DNA of 64,000 bases from Candidatus Soleaferrea massiliensis AP7 (GCF_000820765.1 NZ_CCYH01000006.1:1-64000), one strand, 5' to 3'. Counted from the stretch's first letter, positions 47,817-59,600 are shown. A program made the numbers and translations. Notes: a model not told the origin generated them from the sequence alone.

Positions 47817-50800
47817 ATGAAACACAAAAAATTATGGAGCATCCTACTGTGTGCCGCTGTGACGGTGTCAACCTGTGCGCCGCTGACCTCGCTGGCAAGC
47901 TTTGATGCGGCGGACAGCGCGCAGGCGATGGACACGGCGCAGAGCGGACCCGTTTCGGAGATTGTCGGAGATGTCCGGGTACAGGTCCTGTCGCCAAGCC
48001 TCGTGAGACTCGAGCAGAAAGGCCCGGCCGGATTCGAGGACCGCGAAACCTTCCACATCATCAACCGAGCCGACTGGCCGGGCGACACGCTGACCCGCAC
48101 CGAAGAGGGCGGCAGCGTGGTTTTGACAACCAGCAAGTATCAGATCATCCTTCCGAAAAACGCATCGGACCTGAGCAGGATCATCATTAAAAATTTTGAT
48201 GGAAAACGCATTTGGCGCTACACCTCGCTGCCGTCGAATCAGATCGCGCTGCCGGACCGCAGCGAGCATGTGGACGCCTGGGCGATTGCGGACGCGCCGC
48301 GCATGGTTCCGGCCGAGTGGGACTTTTCGCCGCAGCCCGCGGACAACGAATACAGAACGGACACCAACGGCTGGGATCTTGAGAACGACGCGCCGGACCT
48401 GTATGTCTTCCTTCCGGAAGGCGACAACGACCTGCTGCGCGAGGAGTTCATCAGCCTGACCGGACAGAGCGGCATGCTTCCGCTTTCGGCGTTCGGCACC
48501 TGGGACAGCCGCTGGTATGCCTACACCGAGCAGACCGCGCTGAAGCAGATCGACGATTATCTGGATGTCTACAACTTCCCGCTGGACAATCTGGTGGTGG
48601 ACACCGACTGGCGCGCGGGCGGCGCAACGGTCGGCGCCGGCTATGCCATTGCAGCGGATAAATTCCCGGATATGCCGCGGTTTTTGAGCGCGGCGCATGA
48701 CCGCAACGTTCAGGTCATGTTCAACGACCATCCGGAACCGACCAAGGATGAAGAGGGCAAAAACAACATGGTCCTGGTCCCGGAAGAGGTGGAGTACCGC
48801 TACAGCAATCTGACGAACCTGATGGACATGGGATTGGACACCTGGTGGTATGACCGCAACTGGAGCGTCGCTTTGGTCCCGCCGTCCGGCATCTGCAAAG
48901 AGGTCATGGGCATGGCGGTCTTCAACAAGGCGGTCACCGACGCCTATCCGGACCGCAGGCCGTACATGATGTCCAACGTCGACGGCATCAACAACGGCTC
49001 CTATGCATATCCGTCAAACATTGCGGCGCACCGCTACGGCATCCACTGGACCGGCGACACCCCGGCCGGCGCGGAATCGCTGCATACAGAGATAGAAAAC
49101 GCCGTGAAGGCCGGCGCCAACAGCCTGCTGCCTTACGTCTCGACCGACCTCGGCGGCTTCGGCGGCTCAACCAATCAGATTTCACCCGCGCTGTATGTCC
49201 GCTGGACACAGTTCTGCACCCTCTCCCCGATCTACAGGATGCACTGTGCGGACGGCTCCACCGGCCGTATGCCGTGGACCAGGGGCGAGGAGGCGCTCGA
49301 TATCAGCCGCGATTACGCGAATCTGCGCTATCGCCTGCTGCCGGTTTTCTACCAGCTTTCGCACGAGAACTATGAAACCGGACTTCCACTGACCAGAAGG
49401 CTCGACTTCTCGCAGCCGGATTATGAGAACGCGTCCCGCGATGACCAGTACCTGCTGGGCGACGACATCCTCGTGGCCCCGGTCTGGGAGGACCCGACCG
49501 GCGGCAACGCCGTGCCGGCCGAATGGTTCACCACGCCGGACGGACAGCAGGGCGTCAAGGCGGATTATTACAAGGGCATCGACCAGAACGTCGACTTCGG
49601 CGCACTGTCCCCGACGCTCACCCGCACCGAAAAGAACATCAACTTTGACTGGGGCGGCGGTTCCCCGGATGCCGGCAAGCTTGGCAACGACAAATACGGC
49701 GCGGTCTTCACCGGAAAGATCACGATTGGGCCGGATTCCGACGTCAAGCTCGCGACCTACGTCGACGACGGCGTGCGCGTCTATATCGACGGCGAGCTGG
49801 ATATCGAAAACTGGAAGCCGCAGTCTGCGGTTGTCACCGATGGCTGGAAGGTTCTGAAGGCCGGCGAGACCTATGACATCCGTCTGGAATACTTCGAGGA
49901 TACCTCCAGCGCGGTCTGCCAGCTCAGATACAACCCGCTGACCAGCGAAGGCGCTGAAACGGTTGTGACCCGCGAGGTCTGGATTCCGGAAGGCGAGTGG
50001 ATCAACACCTTCACCGGCAAGACCGAATATGGACCGAGGACCATCGAGGTTTCGGCCGACACCGACGAGATGCCGCTGTTTGTCAAGAAGGGCGCCATCC
50101 TGCCGCTGGCCGACGAGATGCTGAACACCAAGGAGAAGGACTGGAGCCATCTGACGCTCGACGTCTATCCTTCCACCCGCAGCGCGGACAGAACCGAGCT
50201 GTATGAGGACGACACCGAATCCAACGATTATACAGAGGGTAAATACCGGACCACCGAGCTTGAAACCTATTTTGACGCAGAGAACGCCAGCACCGTGATC
50301 AAGATCGGCGCGGCGAACGGCTCCTTCGACGGCGAACGCTGCTTTGACAGCCGCGACTGGACCATCCGCGTGCACCAGCCTGAAAACTGGGGCGCCTTGC
50401 AGAGCGTGAAGCTTGCGGACGGTACATCGCTCAGCTTTACGGCCATCGAACAGGATGCGAACGCGATGCCGTTTGCGGGTGAGGGCGGCTCCCCGGACGG
50501 CATCGTCTATGAGATCAAGCTGTCCGGCGCGGTCGACACCGAGCAGGTGCTGAAGCTGGGCTTTGCCGATCCGGCTGACCCGGCTATTCCGGATCTCGAA
50601 TACGACGAGAAGATCGAACAGGTCGAGGAGCCGGTCGAACCGGCGATCAAGCGCACCATCGCCATCACCGAAGAGATGCCGGCGAACGCCGACCTGACCG
50701 AGGCCGGCACGATCGACTGGCTGCATTCCGGCAGCGTGACCGCTGGTTTAGAGGACCGCAAGGCGGGCGTGGAGCCGATGATCTCCTTACAGGTCAACGG

Positions 50801-51944
50801 CAGCCCGTCGAGACTCAATGACTTTGCGACGAAATTCGCCTGGAGCGACGGCACGGCCAACGCCGCGATGGACCCGACCGCGTCCGGCTCGTATGTCTGG
50901 AGCGGAAGCTTTGATATTACGGCGAAATCCGGCCCGGACAAACGGACGCTGACGCTGTATTTCGGCGGCTGGCAGTCCTCCGGACAGCTGGAAATCTATG
51001 ATGAGAAGGAAGACTTCATCACCGATGTGTACCAGTTCGAGAATATGGACGCCTCCTATTACCGCAAGGTCACCATCGATATGCAGTCGGAGGATACCAG
51101 CACGCTGAAGATCAAATGGCGTCAGACCGGCGGGACCGGCAACGTCACCTTCTGCGCGGCGACGCTCGGCGAATACGCGTTCATTCCGGATCCGCCGGAA
51201 CCCGAGAAGATCGAGGTGACCGACACAATGCCGGGCAGCTACAATCTGACCGACAACGGCACGATCGACTGGCTGCATGTCGGCGCCGCCAATGCACAGA
51301 GCTTTAACCGCAAGGCTGGCGTCGAAACCCCGCAGCTCGACCTTACGATGTCCGCCCCGCAGATCCTGCGTCTGGGCGACTACAAGACCGCCTTCAACTT
51401 CAGCGACGGAACGCCGACCGCGGCGGTCAGCGGAAACCGCGGCGGCATCTACCTGCAGGGCAGCGGCGAACGCTACTTTGAGCTGACCGCCCAGGCTTCG
51501 GCCGAGGAACGGGAGCTGACCTTCTTCATCGGCGGCTGGAAGAGCACCGGCGTGCTTGAAATCTTCGAGGGCGGCGCCGAGGAGCCTGTCTACACCGATA
51601 CGTTCAGCAATCCCGACGAATCCTTCTACCGTAAAGTGACAGTCCGCTATGAATCCGAAGACGGCACGCCGCTGCGCGTCCGGTATTCGACGACGGCGGG
51701 CGGAAACATCACCTTCACCGGTGCGGCGCTGAGCACCGTGAAGAGCACCGAGCTGAAACCGGGCGATGTGAGCGGAGACAATGTCGTGAATATCCGCGAC
51801 CTGATTCAGATTAAGACCTACATCCTGGGCAGTACGCAGCTGACCGACCGGCAGAGAAGGGCGGCCGACATCAATGGAGACGGACGGGTCAACATTTTCG
51901 ACCTGCTGCAGATCAAGCTGATGATTCTGAACGGAGAATGGTAA
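47817..51944 (+). CDS. Secreted GH31 alpha-glycosidase with PA14, two DWLHxG modules and dockerin
   Basis: This secreted 1375-residue enzyme of family GH31 (alpha-glucosidase, alpha-xylosidase or alpha-galactosidase) has a signal peptide and an N-terminal sandwich. The barrel carries NLVVDTDWRAGG, the nucleophile in LDTWWYDRNW (near D346) and the acid/base in IHWTGDTPAG (near D414). A PA14 domain (about 580-720; FDWGGGSPDAG, YVDDGVRVYIDGELD) is inserted before the C-terminal sandwich (REVWIPEGEWINTFTGKT). Two copies of an unassigned module (about 985-1150 and 1155-1310; IDWLH(S/V)G, GGW, (N/G)(V/I)TF) precede a dockerin with two good loops (DVSGDNVVNIRD, DINGDGRVNIFD). GGAGA precedes the ATG. 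The next gene is a paralogue. Precise linkage specificity is not readable. Confidence 0.93.
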   Translation: MKHKKLWSILLCAAVTVSTCAPLTSLASFDAADSAQAMDTAQSGPVSEIVGDVRVQVLSPSLVRLEQKGPAGFEDRETFHIINRADWPGDTLTRTEEGGSVVLTTSKYQIILPKNASDLSRIIIKNFDGKRIWRYTSLPSNQIALPDRSEHVDAWAIADAPRMVPAEWDFSPQPADNEYRTDTNGWDLENDAPDLYVFLPEGDNDLLREEFISLTGQSGMLPLSAFGTWDSRWYAYTEQTALKQIDDYLDVYNFPLDNLVVDTDWRAGGATVGAGYAIAADKFPDMPRFLSAAHDRNVQVMFNDHPEPTKDEEGKNNMVLVPEEVEYRYSNLTNLMDMGLDTWWYDRNWSVALVPPSGICKEVMGMAVFNKAVTDAYPDRRPYMMSNVDGINNGSYAYPSNIAAHRYGIHWTGDTPAGAESLHTEIENAVKAGANSLLPYVSTDLGGFGGSTNQISPALYVRWTQFCTLSPIYRMHCADGSTGRMPWTRGEEALDISRDYANLRYRLLPVFYQLSHENYETGLPLTRRLDFSQPDYENASRDDQYLLGDDILVAPVWEDPTGGNAVPAEWFTTPDGQQGVKADYYKGIDQNVDFGALSPTLTRTEKNINFDWGGGSPDAGKLGNDKYGAVFTGKITIGPDSDVKLATYVDDGVRVYIDGELDIENWKPQSAVVTDGWKVLKAGETYDIRLEYFEDTSSAVCQLRYNPLTSEGAETVVTREVWIPEGEWINTFTGKTEYGPRTIEVSADTDEMPLFVKKGAILPLADEMLNTKEKDWSHLTLDVYPSTRSADRTELYEDDTESNDYTEGKYRTTELETYFDAENASTVIKIGAANGSFDGERCFDSRDWTIRVHQPENWGALQSVKLADGTSLSFTAIEQDANAMPFAGEGGSPDGIVYEIKLSGAVDTEQVLKLGFADPADPAIPDLEYDEKIEQVEEPVEPAIKRTIAITEEMPANADLTEAGTIDWLHSGSVTAGLEDRKAGVEPMISLQVNGSPSRLNDFATKFAWSDGTANAAMDPTASGSYVWSGSFDITAKSGPDKRTLTLYFGGWQSSGQLEIYDEKEDFITDVYQFENMDASYYRKVTIDMQSEDTSTLKIKWRQTGGTGNVTFCAATLGEYAFIPDPPEPEKIEVTDTMPGSYNLTDNGTIDWLHVGAANAQSFNRKAGVETPQLDLTMSAPQILRLGDYKTAFNFSDGTPTAAVSGNRGGIYLQGSGERYFELTAQASAEERELTFFIGGWKSTGVLEIFEGGAEEPVYTDTFSNPDESFYRKVTVRYESEDGTPLRVRYSTTAGGNITFTGAALSTVKSTELKPGDVSGDNVVNIRDLIQIKTYILGSTQLTDRQRRAADINGDGRVNIFDLLQIKLMILNGEW

Positions 51945-52022
51945 TCACTGCCCTTTGGGCGGGAGTATCCGGATGTTGATCCGGTTTCCCGCGTCTACAG
52001 CATAGAACGCCTTTCAGCTGAA

Positions 52023-52057
52023 AAACCGGATGGGAGCGAACGTCTCCCATCCGGTTT
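52023..52057 (+). terminator. Terminator of the first GH31 gene
   Basis: A perfect 14-bp stem, AAACCGGATGGGAG with its complement, lies about 80 bp past the stop. Confidence 0.7.
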
Positions 52058-52186
52058 GCTCCGTTTCTTGTACAAAGCATATGTCTGAAATTGTTTGATA
52101 TACTATGTATAAACAATGCATTAAGTTTACTATAGTTTTAATATTGCACAAAAATTGATTTAATAAAAACAATAATTCGAAAAGTG

Positions 52187-52215
52187 TTGAAATATATGAT
52201 TTAATTCGATAAAAT
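52187..52215 (+). promoter_or_regulatory. Promoter of the second GH31 gene
   Basis: TTGAAA (52187-52192), a 17-bp spacer and TAAAAT (52210-52215) start a leader of about 220 nt. GAAAACGTTTCC (52339-52350) in the leader resembles the motif in the first GH31 leader. Confidence 0.65.
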
Positions 52216-52443
52216 ATAGTTGTCATTTTGCATAGGGAAGCGGTGGGTAATTACAACAGAAGAAAACGATACCATATCGTTCGACCCGTCTGCCGTGTGT
52301 TTCCGCACACACCGGAGACAATTTTTCGTTGGGAAAGAGAAAACGTTTCCTGCTGCCAGACACCACCGCCTGCAACCCGGCAACAGAGAGAGCCGACAGA
52401 ATACGGCATCATTTCATTTTGCAGATCGAAAGGAGAGAGGACA

Positions 52444-55400
52444 ATGAACAGAAAAAAATTGTCAGCATCATCCTGGCGGCGTCTATGCTGTCCACGCTGG
52501 CTATGCCCGCCATCACACAGGCGCAGACGCCTGCGCCTGCCTCTGCCGTTCAGCAGATGACCGGACCGGTTTCGGCGGTTGTCGGAAATCTGCGCGTACA
52601 GGTGCTCAGCCCCACACTGATCCGTCTGGAGGTCAAGGGCAGTGCTGGATTTGAGGACCGCAGCACCTTTCACGTTGTGAACCGGACAGACTGGCCGGGC
52701 GATGCGGTCGAGCAGAGCGAGACCGACAGCCAGGTTGTGCTGACCACCAGCCGGTACCGGATTCTGATTCCAAAGGATGCCGACACCCTCAAGGGGGTCA
52801 AGGTCACGACCCATGACGGAAAGGGAATTTGGAAATATACGAGACTGCCGGGCAACAGCGTAAAGCTTCCGGATTTGAACGAGTATGTGCGCACCTGGGA
52901 GATCGCGGACACGCCGCGCATGGTCCCGGCCGAATGGGGCTTCTCCCCGATGCCGGAGGATCAGAGCGCGCATGCCGAAACCAACGGATGGGACACCTCA
53001 AACGACGCGCCGGACATGTATGTCTTTCTGCCGGACGGCGACAACACGCTGCTGCGCCGGGAATTCATCGAGCTGACCGGCCGCACCGAGATGATTCCGC
53101 TCTCGGCGTTCGGAGTCTGGGACAGCCGCTGGTATGCCTACAGCGAGGAGACGGCGCTGAAGCAGATCGATGACTACCACAGCCGCAATTTCCCGCTCGA
53201 CAACCTGGTTGTCGACACCGACTGGCGCGCGGGCGGCGCGACGGCGGGCGCGGGCTACGATATCAATGAAACGCTGTTTCCGGATATGCAGCGCTTTTTA
53301 AGCCGCGCGCATGAAAAGAATGTCAGCGTGATGTTCAACGACCATCCGGAGCCGACCAAAGACGAAGGCGGCGCAAACAACAACGTGCTGGCGCCGCAGG
53401 AGGTGCGGTACCGCTTTGACAACCTGACCAGGCTGCTGAACATGGGACTGGACACCTGGTGGTACGACCGCAACTGGTCGGTTACGGTGCAGGCGCCGCA
53501 GGGCTACAGCAATGAGGTCATGGGAATGGCGGTCTATGCCAATGCGGTCAGGTCGGTCTATCCGGACCGCCGTCTGCTCATGATGTCGAACGTCGACGAC
53601 ATCAACGACGGCATCTTCCAGCATGACGGCAACATCGCGGCGCACCGTTACAGTATCCAGTGGACCGGTGACACCCAGCCCGGCATGGAATCGATGAAGC
53701 GAGAGGTCGGCAACGCGGTGCATCAGGGCGCGAACTATGCGCTGCCGTATGTCAGCACCGACCTGGGCGCCTATTACGGCGTGATGGACAACCAGTCCAA
53801 GGCCGAGTACATCCGCTGGATCCAGTTTGGCGCGCTTTCCCCGATCTACCGTGTGCACGGCAAGAACGACGGCCATATGCCGTGGCTCAAGGACCAGGAG
53901 ACGCTCGACATCTGCCGCGACTACGCCAATCTGCGCTACCGCCTGCTGCCGGTCTTCTACAGCCTGTCCCATGAGAACTATCAGACCGGGCTGCCGCTGG
54001 TCAGAAGGCTGGACTTCAACTATCCGCAGTATGAAAGCGCAGCCCGCGAGGACCAGTATACGCTCGGAAACGACATCCTCGTGGCGCCGATCACCGAGGA
54101 TACCGGCGAAATGGGGCTGCCCGTCTCCAAAGAGATGTTCACGACGCCGGACGGCGAGCAGGGCATCCGGGCCGAGTACTACAACAACAAGGAGCTTTCC
54201 GGCGAACCGGTCCTGACCCGGACCGAGGACAACATCCACTTTGCCTGGCAGAAGGGAAGCCCGGACCCGGCGGTCAACGCAGACGCATTCAGCGCGGCCT
54301 TCACCGGCTTTCTGACCGTCGGCGATTACGACATCAAGTTGCAGGGCTTTGTGGACGACGGCATACGGGTCTACATCGACGATGAAAAGATCATGGACGA
54401 CTGGAAACCGCAGTCCGGGCATGTCGTGCCGTCCGACAAGGTGCTGGAAGCCGGCAAAACCTATAAAATCCGGGTGGAGTACCTGGAGGACAAGAACACC
54501 GCGACCTGCCAGCTCAACTATGTCCCATCGGTCATCCGGACCGTCATGACCCGCGAGGTCTGGATTCCGGAAGGCGAATGGATCAACACCTTCACCGGCG
54601 AAACGGTTTACGGCCCGCAGACCATCGAGGTCTCCTGCGATACCGACGAGCTGCCGGTCTTTGTGAGAAAGGGCGCGATTCTGCCGCTGGCCGATGAGAT
54701 GCTGACCACCAAAGAGAAGGACTGGAGCCATCTGACGCTGGATGTCTACCCATCCACCCGGCAGCAGGGGACATCCACCCTGTATGAGGACGACACCGAG
54801 AGCACGGCCTATGAAAACGGGGCATACCGCACCACCACGCTTTCCACAAGCTTTGACGCCGAGAACAGGCAGTCGGTGGTTTCAATCGGCGCGGCGGATG
54901 GAAGCTTCAGCGGCGAGCGGGCGTTCAGCCGGCGAGACTGGACCATCCGGGTGCACCAGCCGGAGAATTGGGGTGAGCTGCGGGCGGTCACCTGCGGCGG
55001 CGAAGAGCTTGCGTTCCAGAAGATCGAAGCGGACGCAGACGCCATGCCGTTCGAAAATGCCGGCGGTGCGCGGGACGCGGCGGTCTATATGATCACCTTC
55101 AGCGGCGATGTATCCGAAGCAAAGGAGCTGCGCCTGACCTTCGACAACCCGGCCGATGCGCAGATCCCGGATGGAGACTACGATCAGAAGGTGCCGCTGA
55201 AGGACAAAGGATACATCGATGACGGCGAGTTCTATGAAAGCCCGGTCAGCCGTACGGTCACCGTATCGGAGGTTCCTGCGGCGCTGAACCTGACGGATGA
55301 GGGCCGGCTTGACTGGCTGCATGCCGGCTACGGCGGTGTCGGCGGATTCGTGCAGAAGGCGGGCGTCGAGGAGCATCTGCTGACCTTCTATAAAAACCTG

Positions 55401-55979
55401 ACCGACATCCGCCCGCTGAAGGACTACAGGACGAAGTTTTCCTGGCGTGACGGCGACGCGGTGGAGACGGCCCGGGATACCCAGACCGGCCTGTATACCC
55501 GCAACCAGGGAGATTCCTTTGAACTGGAGATCCGCTCCGACGCGCGGTCCCGGGACGCGGTGCTGTACGTCGGCGGCTGGCGTTCGGCCGGCACACTTGA
55601 AATCTATGATGAGACCGAGAAGGAACCGGTCGATGTTTACCGCTTCGAGGATATGGGCGGGTCCTATTACAAAAAAGTCACCATCCGGCTGGACAGCGAG
55701 AAAAAATCCAGGCTGACGGTGAAATACACGCTGACCGAAAAGGAACGCAGCTCCAGCAACATCACGTTTACGGCCGCGACGATCCAGAATACGCCGGTGG
55801 TGGGCGACGCAGACGGCGACGGAAAATTGGGCGTCACCGACCTTATTCTGCTCAAGCAGCATATCCTGGGCCGGATACAGCTGGACGGTAAGACCTGCAC
55901 GAGCTGCGACGCAAACGGCGACGGACGGATCAATATTTTCGATCTGGTTCTGTGGAAGCTTGCGATCCTGAAAGACTGA
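52444..55979 (+). CDS. Secreted GH31 alpha-glycosidase with dockerin; start separated from the body by an A7 slippery tract
   Basis: The body is a GH31 enzyme closely related to the preceding gene: NLVVDTDWRAGG, LDTWWYDRNW, IQWTGDTQPG, a PA14 insertion (FVDDGVRVYID-like GFVDDGIRVYIDDEK), one DWLHAG module and a dockerin (DADGDGKLGVTD, DANGDGRINIFD). The well-placed ATG (52444, with GGAGAGAGG upstream) reads MNRKK and then passes out of frame after A7 (52452-52458). Moving back one base gives IVSIILAASMLSTLAMPA, a normal signal peptide joined to the body. Without the shift, a peptide of about 38 residues results. The body's frame is open upstream to 52329, but that start lacks a ribosome site and gives an unnatural N-terminus. 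Frameshifting, polymerase slippage, phase variation or a sequence error could explain it. Confidence 0.9.
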
Positions 55980-56010
55980 TAGCACCATTCTCTTTCTATA
56001 TTCTTTTCCA

Positions 56011-56046
56011 AAGAGGGCCGCGGCAGGTTTCTGCCGCGGCCCTCTT
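56011..56046. terminator. Terminator of the second GH31 gene
   Basis: A perfect 16-bp stem (AAGAGGGCCGCGGCAG with its complement, loop GTTT) lies 31 bp past the stop. Confidence 0.75.
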
Positions 56047-56418
56047 CAATATGTCAGATAAACCGTAATCGGATGCTGTGCGCTGAGCTTGACAGCCTTT
56101 CTGCCAATCTGCCTTGGCAAGGAGGATTCTACACCCGGACAGCATGCGGCAAAGGCCTTATAGGCCCATACAACCCGGGCACGCTGCGGCGATAGGGAAC
56201 CCGCCTTCAGCAGGAAACAGAAACGCGGCACGGCCGGCGCATCGGGAAGCATTCCCGCCGCAGGCGAGAGATCAGATGCAATTGGGGCCGGACTGCTGTA
56301 TATTGGTGAAGATGGAACGATACGCCTCAAAAAGGCTGGTGAAATGGAACAAATTGAAGAATATTTTTTAGTCAAAGTGATGAATTTATCGTTTGTATGA
56401 ATCTATTATGTATATGGA
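56047..56418. other. Intergenic region before the GH3-esterase gene
   Basis: No gene is supported. TGCCAATCTGCCTTGGCA (near 56106-56123) is a short imperfect palindrome that may be a fragment of the dispersed repeat, but the flanks do not match. Confidence 0.35.
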
Positions 56419-56447
56419 TTGACATATACAGCGGCCGGTCGTATAAT
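56419..56447 (+). promoter_or_regulatory. Consensus sigma-A promoter of the GH3-esterase gene
   Basis: TTGACA (56419-56424), a 17-bp spacer and TATAAT (56442-56447): a full consensus match. The 190-nt leader contains GGAACCGTTTTCC (56540-56552), identical to the sequence in the GH63-like leader. Confidence 0.85.
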
Positions 56448-56645
56448 AAAATTGAATATTCACGGCCGTGAAACATTTTGTGGAAAATTAGCCTGAAGTC
56501 TATGAATAAAATGCAAAGTGCAGTCCGCCGCCGGATGTGGGAACCGTTTTCCTGTATGAGATTACAGTATGTGGAAGCGAAACGATATGCGGGACGGCGC
56601 GGGCGTGAATGATGAAAGGCATTGAAAAGAGAAAGGTAGTGCAGT

Positions 56646-59600
56646 ATGAAAAAGAAACTGTTGGCAGTCCTGCTGACCCTGTCGATGGCGGCTTCGGCCT
56701 TTGCTCCGGCCGCCGGCGCGCTCCAATCGGACGCCGGATACATCCCGAAGCTCGGCAGGGACTCTATCGAAGACATTTTGAAGGTTATGACGGTGGAAGA
56801 GAAGGCGTCGCTGCTGAGCGGCACCTACCGCGAAGCCGAGGACATCCCGGATGAGGATGGGGAATCGGGCGCGCTGACCCACACCGTGGACACCACGGCG
56901 GGTTATACGCAGGGCATTTCGAAGTACGGCATCCCGTCGGTGCTGCTGCCGGACGGACCGGCAGGCGTGCGTATCTCGAATACGACCGACCCGGATGGAA
57001 ACAAAACCTATGCGACGGCCTGGCCGATTGCGACGCTGCTGGCGTCCTCCTGGGACACGCAGCTGGTCAGCGACGTCGGACGCGCCTTCGGCTCCGAGGT
57101 CCGGGACTTCGGCACCGACCTGCTTCTGGCGCCGGCGCTGAACATCCAGCGCAACCCGCTGAACGGACGAAACTTTGAATATTACTCCGAAGACCCGCTG
57201 GTTTCCGGCAAGATGGCCGCGGCCATGACCGCAGGCATTCAGGAGAACGGCGTCGGCACGACCATTAAGCACTTTGCGGTCAACAGCCAGGAAACCGACC
57301 GCAAGGATGTCGACTCGATCCTGAGCGAACGCGCGCTGCGCGAAATCTATCTGCGCGGCTTTGAGATCGCGGCAAAAGAGGGCAAGCCCTGGGCGGTCAT
57401 GTCCTCCTACAACAAGATCAACGGCACCTACACCGCGAACGAGCCGGAGCTTCTGACCGATGTGCTGCGCGGAGAATGGGGCTACGACGGTCTTGTCATG
57501 ACCGACTGGAACCAGAAGGGCACCATGGTCGACGCCATCCATGCCCAGAACGACATCGTGATGCCGAAGGGCGACTACAAGAGCATTGTCACGGCCTACA
57601 ACGCGGGCGAGCTTTCCATGGAGGAGATCGACCGCAGCGTGGCCAATATTCTGGCAATGGTGGAGAAGACCCCGACCTTCCAGGACTATAAAAACAACGG
57701 CTATAAGCCGGGCGGTTTCACCTTCAGCCGCCGTCCGGACAGCGAGACGAACGCGCAGATTTCGCGCGAGGCGGCTTCGCAGGGCATGGTGCTTCTGAAG
57801 AATGACGCATCCGCGCTGCCGCTGAAGATGGAAGAAGGCAAGAACGTCGCGCTCTACGGACGCAACCAGACCAGTCCGGTCAAGGGCGGCACCGGAAGCG
57901 GAAACGTCAACGTCCGGCGCATCGTCAGCCTGCGCGAGGGCTTTGCCAACGCGGGCATCGCGCTGAACCAGGACGTCGTCAAGATGTACGACTCGAACAG
58001 CGGCGAATTCACGGTCAGCTATGAGGACGCGGCGAAGCAGGCCGCAGACCCGAAGACCGGGAACGCGGTCATCGCGATCGGCAGGAATTCCGGCGAGGGC
58101 GGCGACCGTCAGGTCGACGAGGGAGACTACTATCTGACCTCGGATGAGAAAAATGTCATCAAGAACGTCTCCAGGGCGTACCACGACGCAGGCAAGACCG
58201 TCACGGTGGTGCTGAACGTCGCGGGCGTCATCGAGATGCAGAGCTGGCAGGACGACGTCGACGCGATCCTGCTCGCGTGGCAGCCGGGACAGGAGGTCGG
58301 CGACGCGATTGTCGACGTGCTCTCCGGCAAGGTCAACCCGTCCGGCAAGCTCGCGCAGACCATTGCGAAGAGCTATGAGGACTACCCGTCCGCGGACGAT
58401 TTCCCAGGCCTCAACCTCGAAGCTTACTACAACGAGGACATCTATGTCGGATACCGCTACTTCTCCACCTTTGACAAGGAAGTGGCCTATCCGTTCGGAT
58501 ACGGACTCTCCTATACCACCTTTGCATACAGCGACGTCAAAGCGGACAGGAACGTCTTTGACGGTTCGGTCACCATCACGGCAAAGGTCACCAACACCGG
58601 CGACGTGCCGGGACGCGAAGCGGTCCAGCTCTACCTGAGCGAACCGCAGGTCAAGCTGGAGAAGCCGGCCATCCAGCTCAGGAGCTTTGCGAAGACAAGC
58701 CTGCTGCGGCCGGGCGAATCCGAAGAGGTCTCGATGACCCTGACCGCCGAGGACTTCAAGAGCTACGATGAATCGGCCGCGCAGTGGATTGTTGAGCCGG
58801 GCAGCTACCGCGCCTATGTGGCGGCGTCCTCCGCGGATCTCAGGGGCAAAGCGGATTTCACGGTTCCTGAAGAGATCGTGGTCCAGCAGGTGGAGAACAA
58901 AATGCAGCCTGAAAAGGAGCTTGACAGGCTGACCTCCAGCCAGTCCGCCACCATCATCACCGAGGTGACCGCCGGCGGCCAGAAGGTCACGGCGCTTGCC
59001 ATCCGTTACCCGGAGCAGGTGTTCCATCAGACCATCGGCAGTTCGACCTATCAGGTAAATGCGGCGGTCAACGGCGAAACCGCGCCGCGCACCGTCAAAA
59101 GGGTGTACACCAACAGCGAAGCGGGACTTTCCGACACGCCGAAGGCGGGACGGTATGTCATCATCGAGCTGGATGAGGCGGATAAGAACGCCGCGACCTG
59201 CTACTATGACGGCAGCCGCACGCAGGTGTCCAGCTACAGCTATGACGTCAAACAGAGCGGCGGCCTGCTCTCGATCACCGGCAAGAACATGGGCCTGCCG
59301 GATTTGAGCGGCGGATTTGTAACGAAGAACCTCGTCGCGGATGATTTCTCGGCGAAATCCATCCAGAACGGCGATTTCACGATGAATTACCGTTTCTACC
59401 GGCCGAAGAATATGATGAGCCGCAAAAAATATCCGCTGGTCATCGCGCTGCACGGCTCGGGTGAACGCGGGGACAACAACGTCACGCAGATTGCCGCGAA
59501 CAAGCTGGCGGTGGCGTTCGCACAGCCATCCCAGCAGGAGAAGAACAAGGCGTATGTCGTCGCGCCGCAGGTGCCGGGCGATCTGCGCTGGAATTCCCCG

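Noticed and set aside
56106..56123. Fifth copy of the dispersed repeat
   Set aside because: Only a short imperfect palindrome matches; flanking sequence does not align.
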